Notes under the pieces: generated by a model
The model's database searches: none
What the model was told of the DNA's origin: nothing
Seen by the model: the letters and a program-made list of their open reading frames with translations, nothing else
From: Bacteroidota bacterium
GTDB lineage: Bacteria > Bacteroidota > Bacteroidia > Bacteroidales > VadinHA17
Reading direction: 5' to 3'
Assembly (NCBI GenBank): GCA_012729475.1
Contig: JAAYDB010000003.1
Location: 1-64,000 of the forward strand
DNA length: 64,000 nt
In this document: positions 25,650 through 36,180 of the stretch, in pieces
Layout: each line of letters opens with the position of its first letter
How positions within the stretch are numbered: position 1 is the first letter of the stretch
Translations under genes and position numbers: made by a program

Positions 25650-27212
25650 ATGACACTATTAACCGGAACGATAGGTACAGGACTGACATTTATTTTCTGT
25701 ACCGCCTCACTTGTGCTGGGCTCAGCGGTTGCATATTTCATCTGGCAAAAAGCACTTCATAACAAAAGTCGCAAAATAATAGCAGAAGCAGAAGCAGAAG
25801 CAGAAGTTATAAAGAAGGAAAAGATACTTCAGGCCAAAGAGAGATTCCTTCAATTAAAAACAGAGCATGAAAAAGTAATAAATGAGAAAAATAATAAGAT
25901 ATCACAGGCTGAAAACAGGATTAAACAAAAAGAACTGACTCTTTCGCAGAAACTCGAAGAATCGCAGAGAAAGAAAAACGAAGCCGACTTAATACGTGAA
26001 AATCTTACAACCCAGCTTGAACTCGTTGAAAAGAAAAATGAAGAACTGGAAAAACTGCACAGACAGCAGGTTGAGCAACTCGAAGCTATCTCCGGTCTCT
26101 CAGCCGAAGAAGCAAAAAACAGCCTTATTGAATCCCTGAAAGAAGAAGCTAAAACAGGAGCAATGTCATATATTAACGAGATTCTTGATGAAGCCAAGAT
26201 GACTGCCAATAAGGAGGCCAGGAGAATAGTTGTTCAGACTATTCAGAGAGTAGCTGCAGAAAATGCTATTGAGAATGCAGTGACAGTCTTTCATATTGAA
26301 TCAGATGAGATGAAAGGTCGTATTATAGGACGTGAAGGCCGGAATATAAGGGCACTTGAAGCTGCCACAGGGGTTGAAATAATTGTTGATGATACACCCG
26401 AAGCAATAGTCCTTTCTGCCTTTGACCCTGTCAGAAGAGAGATAGCACGGCTCGCTCTTCATCAGCTGGTTACTGACGGACGTATACATCCGGCCAGAAT
26501 AGAGGAGATAGTTGAAAAAACAAAAAAGCAGGTTGAGGACGAGATACTGGAAGTAGGTAAGAGAACAACCATCGATCTGGGTATACACGGTCTCCATCCG
26601 GAACTGATCAGACTTGTGGGGAAAATGAAATATCGCTCATCCTATGGACAAAACCTGCTAATGCACTCCCGCGAAGTTGCAAACCTTGCTTCAATTATGG
26701 CTGCCGAACTGGGATTGAACCCGAAAATTGCAAAAAGAGCCGGGTTGCTTCATGATATTGGGAAAGTGCCCGACGATGAACCAGAGTTGCCACATGCAAT
26801 CCTTGGAATGAAGATAGCTGAGAAATTCAAGGAGAAACCTGAGATTTGTAATGCTATCGGAGCTCATCATGACGAGACAGAGATGACAACACTCATTGCT
26901 CCAATAGTACAGGTTTGTGATGCAATCTCCGGAGCACGCCCCGGAGCACGTCGCGAAGTGGTGGAATCATATATAAAAAGACTTAAGGAACTCGAATCAC
27001 TGGCATTACAGTATCCGGGCGTTATGAAAACTTATGCTATTCAGGCAGGAAGAGAACTGAGAGTAATAGTGGGAGCTGAAAAAGTATCAGATAAAGATGC
27101 TGAAGGATTATCCTTCGAAATTGCCCGTAAAATACAGAATGAAATGACTTATCCCGGTCAGATTAAAATTACTGTTATTAGAGAAACCAGGGCAATCCAA
27201 TATGCCAAATAG
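25650..27212 (+). CDS. rny: Ribonuclease Y
   Basis: The 520-residue protein has the RNase Y domain order: an N-terminal membrane helix (about residues 5-30), a long charged coiled coil (about 35-180), a KH domain with [17 protein letters not shown], and an HD domain with [11 protein letters not shown] and the later GAHHDETEM. The C-terminus ends with [17 protein letters not shown], a strong family signature. It is a membrane-bound endoribonuclease that starts mRNA decay. It follows zapA and the candidate 6S-like RNA on the same strand; whether it shares their promoter is not clear. Confidence 0.95.
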   Translation: MTLLTGTIGTGLTFIFCTASLVLGSAVAYFIWQKALHNKSRKIIAEAEAEAEVIKKEKILQAKERFLQLKTEHEKVINEKNNKISQAENRIKQKELTLSQKLEESQRKKNEADLIRENLTTQLELVEKKNEELEKLHRQQVEQLEAISGLSAEEAKNSLIESLKEEAKTGAMSYINEILDEAKMTANKEARRIVVQTIQRVAAENAIENAVTVFHIESDEMKGRIIGREGRNIRALEAATGVEIIVDDTPEAIVLSAFDPVRREIARLALHQLVTDGRIHPARIEEIVEKTKKQVEDEILEVGKRTTIDLGIHGLHPELIRLVGKMKYRSSYGQNLLMHSREVANLASIMAAELGLNPKIAKRAGLLHDIGKVPDDEPELPHAILGMKIAEKFKEKPEICNAIGAHHDETEMTTLIAPIVQVCDAISGARPGARREVVESYIKRLKELESLALQYPGVMKTYAIQAGRELRVIVGAEKVSDKDAEGLSFEIARKIQNEMTYPGQIKITVIRETRAIQYAK

Positions 27213-27289
27213 ATTAATCGTATTGCTTTTGTTTACATAAACAGACATATGTGACTACTTAATGATTACTTATTATTCAGATATTTTTT

Positions 27290-27297
27290 TAAATTTG
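27290..27297 (+). promoter_or_regulatory. Possible -7 element for the polysaccharide locus
   Basis: TAAATTTG is a full TAnnTTTG match 22 bases before the ATG of the first gene of the locus. No TTG lies at the usual distance upstream. Confidence 0.35.
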
Positions 27298-27319
27298 GAC
27301 ATCCGAATTTTAGAAAATA

Positions 27320-28477
27320 ATGTCAGCAATAAAATTAATCAATATTGTCGGAGCCAGACCACAAATAATCAAGGCTTCGGCAATAAGCAGAGCTATCAGG
27401 CTGCATTTTGCCGATCGCATCAATGAAATAACAATTCACACCGGACAACACTACGACAAGGAAATGTCCGCTGTTTTTTTTGATGAACTCGAAATTCATA
27501 AACCTGATTATAATCTCGAAGTAGGATCTGCCAGCCATGGCCGGCAAATATCCATGATGATAATCGGTATCGAAGAGATACTGACGAAAGAAAAACCTGA
27601 CTGTGTCCTCTTATACGGCGATACTAACTCTACTCTTGCTGGAGCTGTGGCAGCAGCTAAGCTCCAGTTTCCGATAGTACATATAGAAGCAGGACTGAGA
27701 TCCTTTAATAAAAAAATGCCCGAAGAATTAAACAGGATAGTCAGTGACCATTCATCAACACTCCTCTTTGCACCTACCAATGCCGCCTTCAAGAACCTCA
27801 TAAGAGAGGGTTTCCGTCCCGAAAACTCACCTCCTTATACTTTGGATAATCCTAAGATATATCTTACAGGAGATATCATGTATGATAACTCACTGTTTTT
27901 TGCCAGCCTTGCTGAAAAAAAGAAAAAAGGATTCCTAAGGGAACTGGATATAGACAGGGATAACTTTATCCTGACTACCATTCACCGTGATATTAATACT
28001 GACAATATACAAAGGCTACAGACTATTTTAACGACTCTTAAATCTCTGGCTGAAAAGTATTCCATTAAGTTTGTAATGCCTTTGCACCCCCGTACTATAT
28101 CGTCACTTAAAATAAATCTTGACAAAGTGTATAAGGAACTTGTCAGTTTCGATCTGATAAAAATAGTACCTCCTGTATCATTTCTGGAAATGACTTTACT
28201 GGAAAAAACAGCCAAAATCATAATTACTGATTCCGGTGGGGTCCAGAAAGAATCACATTTTTTCAAAAAACCCTGTATTGTATTACGTAAGGAAACTGAA
28301 TGGATTGAGTTGGTTAATAACGGAACAACAGTGCTTGTTGATGCAGATGAGGATAAAATAAGAAATGAGTTTGAAAGAATAATGGCTGATCAGTCTGATT
28401 TTAGTTATCCTACTTTCTATGGCGACGGCAGGACAGCAGAGTTTATTCTCAATGAAGTGCTCATGATGTTTGAGTAA
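27320..28477 (+). CDS. wecB: Non-hydrolysing UDP-N-acetylglucosamine 2-epimerase
   Basis: The 385-residue protein has the family start VGARPQIIKASAISRAI, then IHTGQHYDKEMS, LLYGDTNSTLAGAVAA, HIEAGLRSFNKKMPEE and TIHRDINTDN. The UDP-binding region reads ITDSGGVQKESHFF. It should convert UDP-GlcNAc to UDP-ManNAc in the cytoplasm for surface polysaccharide synthesis. It is the first gene of the polysaccharide locus and is followed by a short hairpin with a T run. Confidence 0.92.
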   Translation: MSAIKLINIVGARPQIIKASAISRAIRLHFADRINEITIHTGQHYDKEMSAVFFDELEIHKPDYNLEVGSASHGRQISMMIIGIEEILTKEKPDCVLLYGDTNSTLAGAVAAAKLQFPIVHIEAGLRSFNKKMPEELNRIVSDHSSTLLFAPTNAAFKNLIREGFRPENSPPYTLDNPKIYLTGDIMYDNSLFFASLAEKKKKGFLRELDIDRDNFILTTIHRDINTDNIQRLQTILTTLKSLAEKYSIKFVMPLHPRTISSLKINLDKVYKELVSFDLIKIVPPVSFLEMTLLEKTAKIIITDSGGVQKESHFFKKPCIVLRKETEWIELVNNGTTVLVDADEDKIRNEFERIMADQSDFSYPTFYGDGRTAEFILNEVLMMFE

Positions 28478-28483
28478 AATATC

Positions 28484-28504
28484 CTGTCATGTGACAGTTT
28501 TTTT
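28484..28504 (+). terminator. Hairpin plus T7 within the polysaccharide locus
   Basis: CTGTC (28484-28488), loop ATGT, GACAG (28493-28497), then seven T. It sits directly after the wecB stop and 21 bases before the next gene. The 5-base stem is short, so it may only attenuate. Confidence 0.5.
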
Positions 28505-28525
28505 ATTTCTGTAAATAATCTATTT

Positions 28526-29509
28526 ATGACACAATTACTAAAAAATAGCAGGGTACTGGTAACAGGTGGTGCAGGTTTCATCGGTTCAAATCTCGTTGAA
28601 TCATTATTACTTGCTGATAATAGTGTTGTTTGTCTTGATAACTTTTCCACGGGTAAAAAGAAAAACATAGAAAGTTTTTTAAATGACTCCCGTTTTGAAC
28701 TTATAGAAGGTGACATCCGTAACTATGATGATTGCTGCAAAGCTGCAGGGGGCATTGATTATGTTTTTCATCAGGCAGCTCTCGGGTCTGTGCCGAGGTC
28801 AATAAAAGACCCTGTGACATCGACTGATGTCAATATCGGGGGATTTGTCAAGATGTTGTTTGCTTCAAAGGAGGCAGGTGTCCGAAGGTTTATTTATGCT
28901 GCCAGTTCATCCACCTATGGTGATCATCCAGGACTTCCGAAAGTGGAGGACAAGATAGGAAAACCTTTATCACCTTATGGGATAACGAAATATGTAGATG
29001 AGCTTTTTGCATATAATTTTGCTGTTACATATAATATTGATGTTATAGGTCTGAGGTATTTCAATGTATTTGGTCGCCGGCAGGATCCTGACGGCGCCTA
29101 CGCAGCTGTTATCCCTAAATTTCTTAAGATGCTGAAAGCCCATGAGGCTCCTGTGATAAACGGAGACGGTACATTTTCACGTGATTTTACATATATAGAC
29201 AATGTAATGCAGGCAAATCATCTTGCTGCCCTGGTGAGTGATGAGCAGGCTCTTAACCAGGTGTATAATGTTGCTCATGGAGAACGCACAACATTAACCG
29301 GGCTTTTTAACCATATAAAAGAGCTGGCATTAAATTATGACCAAGGCATAAAGGCTATAGAACCGGTTTATGGTCCGGAAAGGACAGGGGATATACCTCA
29401 TTCTCTTGCATCAATAGAAAAGGCAAAACAACTACTGGGATACTCTCCGACACACAACATAAAACAAGGACTCAAAGAAGCCGTGGACTGGTATTGGAAA
29501 AATCTGTGA
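28526..29509 (+). CDS. NAD-dependent sugar epimerase, WbpP/TviC type (UDP-GlcNAc/GalNAc(A) 4-epimerase)
   Basis: The 327-residue protein is an extended short-chain dehydrogenase. It shows the NAD loop GGAGFIGSNLVESLL, the serine-rich segment AASSSTYGDHPGLPK, the catalytic YxxxK in SPYGITKYVDELFA, and the subgroup signature VFGRRQDPDGAYAAVIPKF. That signature points to the WbpP/TviC epimerases acting on UDP-N-acetylhexosamines. Together with wecB it supplies N-acetylated sugar nucleotides to the locus. Confidence 0.88.
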   Translation: MTQLLKNSRVLVTGGAGFIGSNLVESLLLADNSVVCLDNFSTGKKKNIESFLNDSRFELIEGDIRNYDDCCKAAGGIDYVFHQAALGSVPRSIKDPVTSTDVNIGGFVKMLFASKEAGVRRFIYAASSSTYGDHPGLPKVEDKIGKPLSPYGITKYVDELFAYNFAVTYNIDVIGLRYFNVFGRRQDPDGAYAAVIPKFLKMLKAHEAPVINGDGTFSRDFTYIDNVMQANHLAALVSDEQALNQVYNVAHGERTTLTGLFNHIKELALNYDQGIKAIEPVYGPERTGDIPHSLASIEKAKQLLGYSPTHNIKQGLKEAVDWYWKNL

Positions 29510-29587
29510 ACTGGAATATAGGGTAATGAAAATTATTATAACTATTTCTTTATTCTGATATTACCATCGCTTATTTCTTTTATAATA

Positions 29588-30973
29588 ATGAAAATATCTA
29601 AAAAAGATGTTATTTGGAGTTTTTCTGCTACCTTTTTCAAAGTGGCTTCAAGTGCTCTTTTGCTTCCACTTATTTTAAGAATGCTTCCTGCAGAAGATGT
29701 GGGGCTTTATACTATTTTTCTTTCAGTTACAACAATGGTAAGTCTTTTTGATTTTGGTTTCAGCCCTTCTTTTTCAAGGAATATTTCATATATTTTTAGT
29801 GGGGTTAATGAATTAAAAAAAGAAGGTTTAAGCGAATCTGTTAAGAATGGTAAAGTGGATTATTGTCTCCTGAAAGGGACAATCGATTCAATGAAATGGC
29901 TGTATATTAGAATAGCCTTTGCAGTGTTTTTCTTTCTTGCCATTGCAGGAACGTATTACATAAGTCTTGTTCTTGATAATTACTCGGGTAATATTCCCCA
30001 TGCATATATAGCCTGGGGAATATTATGTATAATTAACTGTTACAACCTTTATACATATTATTATGATTCACTTCTCATTGGGAAAGGCCTGATAAAAACA
30101 TCAAAACAGATTATTGTCTTTTCTCAGATAATATTTCTTCTTGCAGCAACATTTCTTTTGTTACTGGGATATGGTTTAATTGCAATAGTATCATCACAAT
30201 TATTGTATGTTGTAATTTCGCGTACCCTTTCGAGAAAAGCATTTTTTACAATTGAACTCAGATCAAAGCTAAAAAAAACAGTCAGTGGATTACGCTCATC
30301 GGTTTTGAAATCTGTTACTCCTAACGCAATAAAACTTGGATTAACAATATTGGGCGGTATATTGATTCAGCGTTCTGCAATTATTATAGGATCTCTGTTT
30401 ATACCTTTGTCAGATATTGCATCTTACGGCCTTACCAGGCAATTATTTGACATTTTATCCGGACTTGCACCAGTATATATAACTACCTACATTCCTCTGA
30501 TATCAAAATACAGAGTAGAAGGGAAGAATGAAAAAATAAAATCCATATATATAAAGGGTACGATCATTTCATTTATGATATTCTTTATAGGTTTCTTTAT
30601 TATTTACCTCTTTGGAGAGAATGCTCTTGCTCTATTAGGGTCTGAAACCATACTACTTCCAAAGGGATTGATAGTTGCAGCAATGTTAGTGACTATATTG
30701 GAGATGAATCATGCATCTGCTGGAAACATTCTGGTAACAAAGAATGAAGTGCCATTTTTTAAACCCTCCATCATTTCTGGATTAATCACGGCTATATTAA
30801 TATATATATATCTTAGATTTACTGACATAGGCCTTTTTAGTCTTTTTCTTGCTCCGGGGATTGTAGATATTGCATATCAGAGCTGGAAATGGCCAATAGA
30901 AGTGATAAAGGACTTGAAAATATCACTTAGGGATGTTTTTCAGGAAATACGTAATTTTATCGAATCCCTATAA
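29588..30973 (+). CDS. Oligosaccharide flippase (Wzx-like)
   Basis: The 461-residue protein has about twelve hydrophobic segments without large loops, for example LLLPLILRMLPAEDVGLYTI near the N-terminus, which is typical of the MATE-like/MurJ-like polysaccharide flippase superfamily. It should move lipid-linked repeat units across the inner membrane. It is flanked by the sugar epimerase and a methyltransferase whose ATG overlaps its TAA by one base (TAATG), a sign of coupled translation. Confidence 0.85.
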   Translation: MKISKKDVIWSFSATFFKVASSALLLPLILRMLPAEDVGLYTIFLSVTTMVSLFDFGFSPSFSRNISYIFSGVNELKKEGLSESVKNGKVDYCLLKGTIDSMKWLYIRIAFAVFFFLAIAGTYYISLVLDNYSGNIPHAYIAWGILCIINCYNLYTYYYDSLLIGKGLIKTSKQIIVFSQIIFLLAATFLLLLGYGLIAIVSSQLLYVVISRTLSRKAFFTIELRSKLKKTVSGLRSSVLKSVTPNAIKLGLTILGGILIQRSAIIIGSLFIPLSDIASYGLTRQLFDILSGLAPVYITTYIPLISKYRVEGKNEKIKSIYIKGTIISFMIFFIGFFIIYLFGENALALLGSETILLPKGLIVAAMLVTILEMNHASAGNILVTKNEVPFFKPSIISGLITAILIYIYLRFTDIGLFSLFLAPGIVDIAYQSWKWPIEVIKDLKISLRDVFQEIRNFIESL

Positions 30974-31953
30974 TGAATAGATTCTCCAGAGATATGAAAT
31001 GTAGAATATGTGAAAATGATTCAAAGAATAAAATTTTTGAGATAAAGGAGATGATGATGGGGCTGAAAGAAGCCTTTACTTATTTTCTATGCTCAAAATG
31101 TGGGTCACTTCAAATAGCTGATATTACGACAGACTTAAAAAAGTATTACCCAGAAAATTACTACAGTTTCCATAATACAACAGAACGAAGTTCTTATTTA
31201 AAATTATTTTTAAAAAAAATCAGGGATGAATATACGATTTACCAGAAAGGGAAAATTGGGAAATTCCTTTTTAGAATATTCCTTGATACTGAACTGCTAA
31301 TTCTTTCAGGAATTCCCAAAGATGCCTTTATACTGGATGTGGGTTGTGGTAACGGCAGGCTTCTTTTTAGATTACATGAATTAGGATTCAGAAATGCTCG
31401 TGGTATTGATCCATATATTCAGGAGCCAATAATGTATTCAGATAATTTGTTGGTCAATAAAAAGAAACTTACTGATGTTGGAGGTAAATGGGATGTGATT
31501 TTATTTAATCATTCTTTTGAACATGTTCTTGATCCTGTGAAAGAGATCATACTGGTGGAAAAGTTGCTCTCTGATTCTGGTGTGTGTATTATAAGTACAC
31601 CAATAGTTGATTCATTTGCCTGGGATTACTATAAGACTGACTGGGTACAGATCGATGCACCTCGTCATCAACATATTCATTCGAAGAAAAGTATTACAAT
31701 TCTTGCAGAAAAAGCAAATCTTTTGTTAAACAGAATCTTTTATAATTCTACTGAATTTCAGTTTCTAGGAAGTGAGCAATACAAAAGAGAAATTCCACTT
31801 AATGATGCAAGATCTTTTTTTGTTAACAAGAATCAGTCAATATTTACAAAATATGACATTGAAAAATTTAAAAGAAAATCAATTGAACTTAATGAACTAG
31901 AAATGGGAGACCAGGCTGTTTTCTATTTAAAAAAGAAAGAAAATAAACGCTGA
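30973..31953 (+). CDS. Class I SAM-dependent methyltransferase with N-terminal zinc ribbon
   Basis: The 326-residue protein starts with a probable zinc-binding segment, CRICEND at about residues 10-16 and CSKCGSLQI further on. The SAM-binding motif is FILDVGCGNGRLLFRLHE, followed by VILFNHSFEHVLDP and DAPRHQHIHSKKSI. This arrangement is common among methyltransferases in surface polysaccharide clusters, which modify sugars or cap chains. The start overlaps the flippase stop; the Met at residue 8 is an alternative. Confidence 0.85.
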   Translation: MNRFSRDMKCRICENDSKNKIFEIKEMMMGLKEAFTYFLCSKCGSLQIADITTDLKKYYPENYYSFHNTTERSSYLKLFLKKIRDEYTIYQKGKIGKFLFRIFLDTELLILSGIPKDAFILDVGCGNGRLLFRLHELGFRNARGIDPYIQEPIMYSDNLLVNKKKLTDVGGKWDVILFNHSFEHVLDPVKEIILVEKLLSDSGVCIISTPIVDSFAWDYYKTDWVQIDAPRHQHIHSKKSITILAEKANLLLNRIFYNSTEFQFLGSEQYKREIPLNDARSFFVNKNQSIFTKYDIEKFKRKSIELNELEMGDQAVFYLKKKENKR

Positions 31954-31998
31954 TATATTGTATATATAGAAGGTATTAATTATGATCTCTAGATATTA

Positions 31999-32934
31999 AT
32001 GGATGTTTCTGTAATTATTGTAAACTATAATACCACTGATCAGTTATGTGTTTCAGTTGAGAGTGTGATTACTCATACAGAATTAATAAATTATGAGATC
32101 ATTGTAGTTGACAATTCAAAGGATGACAAAGCCCGTGGGGTACTTGAAGAAAGATTTCAGGATAAAGTGAGGTATCTGGGAATACATAAAAATATTGGAT
32201 TTGGAAAGGCAAATAACGAGGGACTCAGATATGCAAAAGGAAGAAATATCTTATTTTTAAATCCCGATACAATCCTTTTAAATAATGCATTATTGATTCT
32301 AAGCGATTTTCTGGATAATAATCCAAGTACAGGAATGGCAGGAGGCAATCTATATAACAGGGATCTGAATCCTGCATATTCATTCAGACAATTCAGACCG
32401 TCATTATTCTGGGAATTAAATGAATTGTTTTTCTCTTTTCCGGAAAATCTGATTTATAGGAAGAACAAATATTTTAATCATAGCAGCGTGCCGATGGATG
32501 TTGCCTATATAACAGGAGCTGATGTGATGATTCCAAGGAGGATTTTAGAAATTACCGGTAGTTTTGATCCTTCATTTTTTCTGTATTTTGAGGAAACCGA
32601 TCTGGCTCACAGGGTTAGAAAAGCCGGGTATAATATTAAGAATGTGCCTCAGGCCAGGATCATACATCTGGAAGGGACCAGCTTCAGATCAGGTTTCGAG
32701 AGGCACTACAATTTTGCTTGTGGAAAAATAAATTACTATAAGAAAAATAAGAGCCGGGTAGAATTTATTGTTATGAGCATTATCAGTATGTTTACAATAT
32801 ATGCAAGAATCATGTTTTTTTGGGTTTTATCCGAAGAGTCGAAACTGAAAGAATGGCAAACCATATACAAATCATACCTGGAAGCTTGTAGAAAAGTGGG
32901 AAAAAACAGAAATATTCACCGAATTAATATTTAA
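31999..32934 (+). CDS. Glycosyltransferase family 2 (rhamnosyltransferase-like)
   Basis: The 311-residue protein begins MDVSVIIVNYNTTDQL, with the nucleotide-binding region EIIVVDNSKDD and GFGKANNEGLRYAKGR. The DxD equivalent reads ILFLNPDTILL, and the catalytic region is FFLYFEETDLAHRVRKAGY. This is the GT2 subgroup that includes rhamnosyltransferases. It should add one sugar of the repeat unit on the cytoplasmic face. A C-terminal hydrophobic stretch (VMSIISMFTIYARIMFFWV) suggests membrane association. Confidence 0.88.
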   Translation: MDVSVIIVNYNTTDQLCVSVESVITHTELINYEIIVVDNSKDDKARGVLEERFQDKVRYLGIHKNIGFGKANNEGLRYAKGRNILFLNPDTILLNNALLILSDFLDNNPSTGMAGGNLYNRDLNPAYSFRQFRPSLFWELNELFFSFPENLIYRKNKYFNHSSVPMDVAYITGADVMIPRRILEITGSFDPSFFLYFEETDLAHRVRKAGYNIKNVPQARIIHLEGTSFRSGFERHYNFACGKINYYKKNKSRVEFIVMSIISMFTIYARIMFFWVLSEESKLKEWQTIYKSYLEACRKVGKNRNIHRINI

Positions 32935-33013
32935 ATAATCTGTTTAAAGAGCACTTTAGTTTTACAAGTGGCCTTAAAAGGCTAAAAAACATATTGAAGG
33001 AAAACTCACTTAT

Positions 33014-34111
33014 TTGAAGAAAATTCTTTATATAACAGCATTTGTTCCCTCCCGTAGTGGTGCCGGAGAAAACTTTTCTCTTCATCTTATTGATGATTTA
33101 TCACGGAACAATTCTGTTGACCTTGTATATTTTAAATATTCGAATAATAAAAATTACATAACAGAATCACCTAATGTCAGTGTTATATGGATCTTTAAGA
33201 ATTCAACTTTTATTAAACTTCTGAATTATTTGATGTGTCCGTTTCTGTTTCCTCTTTTTGTGGTGAGATTCAACCTTGGAAGACTTCTCATACTAAAGAA
33301 GATTATAAGGAACAAAAGTTATGATCTGGTTTTGTTTGATTTCAGTCAAACCTTTTTATTTTCAAAGTTCCTTGACCACCCAAATAAAGTACTGATTTCA
33401 CATGATGTTATTGCCCAACGTTACTCACGTATCTATGCGGGTGTATTTATGCCTTTTGTAAGATTATCTGAAAGATTAGTAATAAAGAATAGAAACAATA
33501 AAGTATTTACCTTCAGTCAAAAGGATAAACATTTATTAAAAAATTTATATTTAGTGGATTCAGAGGTTACCTGTCTGTATATTGATGATATTGTAATAAA
33601 ATCCAGACCAAAGAATATTGGTAATTATTATGTTTTTTTTGCAAATTGGAAAAGAAGGGATAACCTGTCAGGATTGAAATGGTTTATAAAATATGTACTT
33701 CCTGAAGTAAAGAATGATATAGAATTCAAGATTGTAGGATGTGGTCTACAGAATAGTGTTCGTGAATTATTATTGGAATATCCGAATGTTGAATACCTTG
33801 GATTTATTGATGATCCTTACCAACTTATATCTAATTCAAGAGCATTATTATCTCCCCTGTTTACAGGTGCAGGTGTGAAAGTAAAAGTCTTGGAATCACT
33901 TGCATCAGGAACACATGTAATAGGCACTGAGATTTCATTTGAGGGTATTCCGAGTGAATTTGAAGATTTTATGTTAGTGGCAAATTATGCTGAATATTTT
34001 ATTTCATTAATTAATAATTTTCAGATTGACTTAAATGAAAAAATAAACCTGAAAAAAATATTTATGAAAAATTATAACCAGCATACTTTAAGTGAATATA
34101 TAAACTCATAA
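33014..34111 (+). CDS. Glycosyltransferase family 4-like protein, TTG start
   Basis: The 365-residue protein has a GT-B layout, with an N-terminal domain that opens KKILYITAFVPSRSGAGEN. The C-terminal half contains the donor-binding region SPLFTGAGVKVKVLESLASG followed by THVIGTEISFEGIP, typical of GT4-type transferases. No ATG exists between the upstream in-frame stop near 32975 and this point, so TTG at 33014 is the best start. It should add a sugar to the locus product. Confidence 0.8.
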   Translation: MKKILYITAFVPSRSGAGENFSLHLIDDLSRNNSVDLVYFKYSNNKNYITESPNVSVIWIFKNSTFIKLLNYLMCPFLFPLFVVRFNLGRLLILKKIIRNKSYDLVLFDFSQTFLFSKFLDHPNKVLISHDVIAQRYSRIYAGVFMPFVRLSERLVIKNRNNKVFTFSQKDKHLLKNLYLVDSEVTCLYIDDIVIKSRPKNIGNYYVFFANWKRRDNLSGLKWFIKYVLPEVKNDIEFKIVGCGLQNSVRELLLEYPNVEYLGFIDDPYQLISNSRALLSPLFTGAGVKVKVLESLASGTHVIGTEISFEGIPSEFEDFMLVANYAEYFISLINNFQIDLNEKINLKKIFMKNYNQHTLSEYINS

Positions 34112-34172
34112 GGTTTAAGCGGGATAAACCTATAAATCTGAAAAGTGAGATTTAGTAAATGGGAAAATCTGT

Positions 34173-34970
34173 ATGGACAAAAAAATAGTGTCAATTATTA
34201 TTCTTGAATATTTTTCAGTACAAGACGTTAAACGATGTATTTCTTCGATAAGAAGCAGTATCGAAACCTTGCAACATGAAATTATTGTATCTTCAAATTC
34301 ATGTTATAGCATTGACAAGCAAAATAAGATAATTAATACATTTAAGGATGTAAAGTGGTTGTTTAACGAGAAAAACGGTGGGTTTGCCTATGGAATGAAT
34401 AAGGGACTGGCTGAAGCATCAGGTCGTTATTTGCTAATAATCAATTCAGACGTTATTATACAAAATGGATTTAGAGGAATGATTGAATTCATGGAAGCCA
34501 ATCCTGGGATAGGAGCAATCGGACCACAGATGATTGATGATTTCGGTTTAATTCAGGATACCTGCAGACCGTATGTGACGCTTCCGGGATTTGTGAGTCG
34601 CCAGACACGAAGACTTATTACGCGGGAGATTTCAGTTATGACTAAAAATTTTAATTATTCAATGATCCAGACTGTTGACTGGCTTGCAGGTGCTTGTATT
34701 ATGATTCCTTACTCTGTATTTAGTCTTACAGGGGGATTTTCTACAGATTATTTTATGTATGCTGAAGACATGGACTTATGTACCAGGATCAGGCAATATG
34801 GCTATGAAGTTGTATTTTACCCGAAAATGCAAGTAATATATAAGGGGTCTCGTCAGGCAAGAAAATTGAACAAATTTACCCGGATGTTTATTAAAAGCCA
34901 TTTTAAATATTGGATGAAATTTGGCTTTTTCTCAGGTTATCCAAAAAGAGAGGACCATAAATATGAATGA
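34173..34970 (+). CDS. Glycosyltransferase family 2
   Basis: The 265-residue protein resembles the rhamnosyltransferase-like GT2 gene two places upstream. It shows GFAYGMNKGLAEASGRYLLI, a metal site in LIINSDVIIQNG, an acceptor region WLAGACIMIPYSVF, and YFMYAEDMDLCTRIRQYGY for the catalytic base. It should add another residue to the repeat unit. Its stop overlaps the start of the next membrane gene by 8 bases. Confidence 0.87.
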   Translation: MDKKIVSIIILEYFSVQDVKRCISSIRSSIETLQHEIIVSSNSCYSIDKQNKIINTFKDVKWLFNEKNGGFAYGMNKGLAEASGRYLLIINSDVIIQNGFRGMIEFMEANPGIGAIGPQMIDDFGLIQDTCRPYVTLPGFVSRQTRRLITREISVMTKNFNYSMIQTVDWLAGACIMIPYSVFSLTGGFSTDYFMYAEDMDLCTRIRQYGYEVVFYPKMQVIYKGSRQARKLNKFTRMFIKSHFKYWMKFGFFSGYPKREDHKYE

Positions 34971-36165
34971 TATGGTTCTTGATAGTATAAGGTATTCAGT
35001 ACCCTATATTTTCTTAATAGGGTATTTTATTCTGCTATTTATATTAGAAAATGTTGTAAATAAACAGGATCTCAAAAAGAATTCAAATAAACTGATAATA
35101 CAACTGGCGGCAGGAACGGGTCTGCTTCTCTTTTTTGGGTTCAGAGGTTTTGTTGGTTGGGACTGGACAATTTATTATCCAACTTTTCAAAATGTTCAGT
35201 CTTTGTTTCAACTTGATAAAACTGTTTTTGCAGAGACACGTTATGAACCGGCTTTTGTGACCTGGATTTCTGTTTTTAAACTCTTTTCAGGTAACTATCA
35301 TTTTTTTATTTTCATAAATACCTTTATTGATATTATAATTCTCCTTGCATTTTTCAGACAATTCTCAAAAGAAAATTATGCACTATCATTTCTTATGTTT
35401 ATTGTTATGGGAGGATTCTATTTCGAAACAGATCTTCTCAGAAATGCAAAAAGCATTATGCTTTTCTTGCTATCTCTTAAATATTTGAGAAACAGGAGTA
35501 TAATCACTTATATAGTGATTAATGTTCTGGGCTGCATGTTTCATTTTAGTTCTTTGTTATATATACCATTATATTTCGTTCTTCACAAACAATGGTCAAG
35601 AACTCTCATATTTTTTATTTTCCTGATCGGTATTGCAATATATTTATTGCAAGTAGAATATATAAGACCTTTTATCATCTGGGTAGCAAACCTGATGGGT
35701 GAAAAACCTTTAGAAATAGTAAACAAGTACCTTAGTAATGAACTTTATTCATCAGGATATGGTCTGAGTATTGGATTTATTGAAAGGGTATTTACATGTC
35801 TGATGATACTAATTTATTACAAGAAACTTATAAAAATTAGTAAGGATAATATTATTTTCATTAACAGTTTCGTGCTTTTTTTCATATTCTTCTTTTATTT
35901 CTCTGAAGTTAAAATAATACCTGTAAGAGTCGCAGGCTTGTTCTATTTTTCATACTGGATATTATATCCGGTACTATTATCTGTAATCAGATTAAGAAAT
36001 AACCGTGCACTATTTCTCGTTTTTATTTTTGTTTATTCATTTGCTAAAATTATAAGTATGACTGATGCTATTTTATATAAATACAAATCGGTACTTTTTA
36101 GAAAAGAAATTTATGAAGAACGTTTAAAGATATTTGAATCTACAAAAGATTATTTTTTAAGGTGA
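34963..36165 (+). CDS. EpsG/Wzy-like polysaccharide polymerase
   Basis: The 400-residue protein has about ten hydrophobic segments. It carries the EpsG-type pattern FFGFRGFVGWDWTIYYPTF near the second helix, then FFRQFSKENYALSFLMF and an extracytoplasmic loop region. EpsG and Wzy proteins polymerise lipid-linked repeat units in the periplasm. I use the ATG at 34963, which overlaps the preceding glycosyltransferase by 8 bases; a longer TTG reading from 34921 is not supported. The assignment rests on topology and position more than on motifs. Confidence 0.72.
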   Translation: MNDMVLDSIRYSVPYIFLIGYFILLFILENVVNKQDLKKNSNKLIIQLAAGTGLLLFFGFRGFVGWDWTIYYPTFQNVQSLFQLDKTVFAETRYEPAFVTWISVFKLFSGNYHFFIFINTFIDIIILLAFFRQFSKENYALSFLMFIVMGGFYFETDLLRNAKSIMLFLLSLKYLRNRSIITYIVINVLGCMFHFSSLLYIPLYFVLHKQWSRTLIFFIFLIGIAIYLLQVEYIRPFIIWVANLMGEKPLEIVNKYLSNELYSSGYGLSIGFIERVFTCLMILIYYKKLIKISKDNIIFINSFVLFFIFFFYFSEVKIIPVRVAGLFYFSYWILYPVLLSVIRLRNNRALFLVFIFVYSFAKIISMTDAILYKYKSVLFRKEIYEERLKIFESTKDYFLR

Positions 36166-36180
36166 TATTTTATCAGAACT

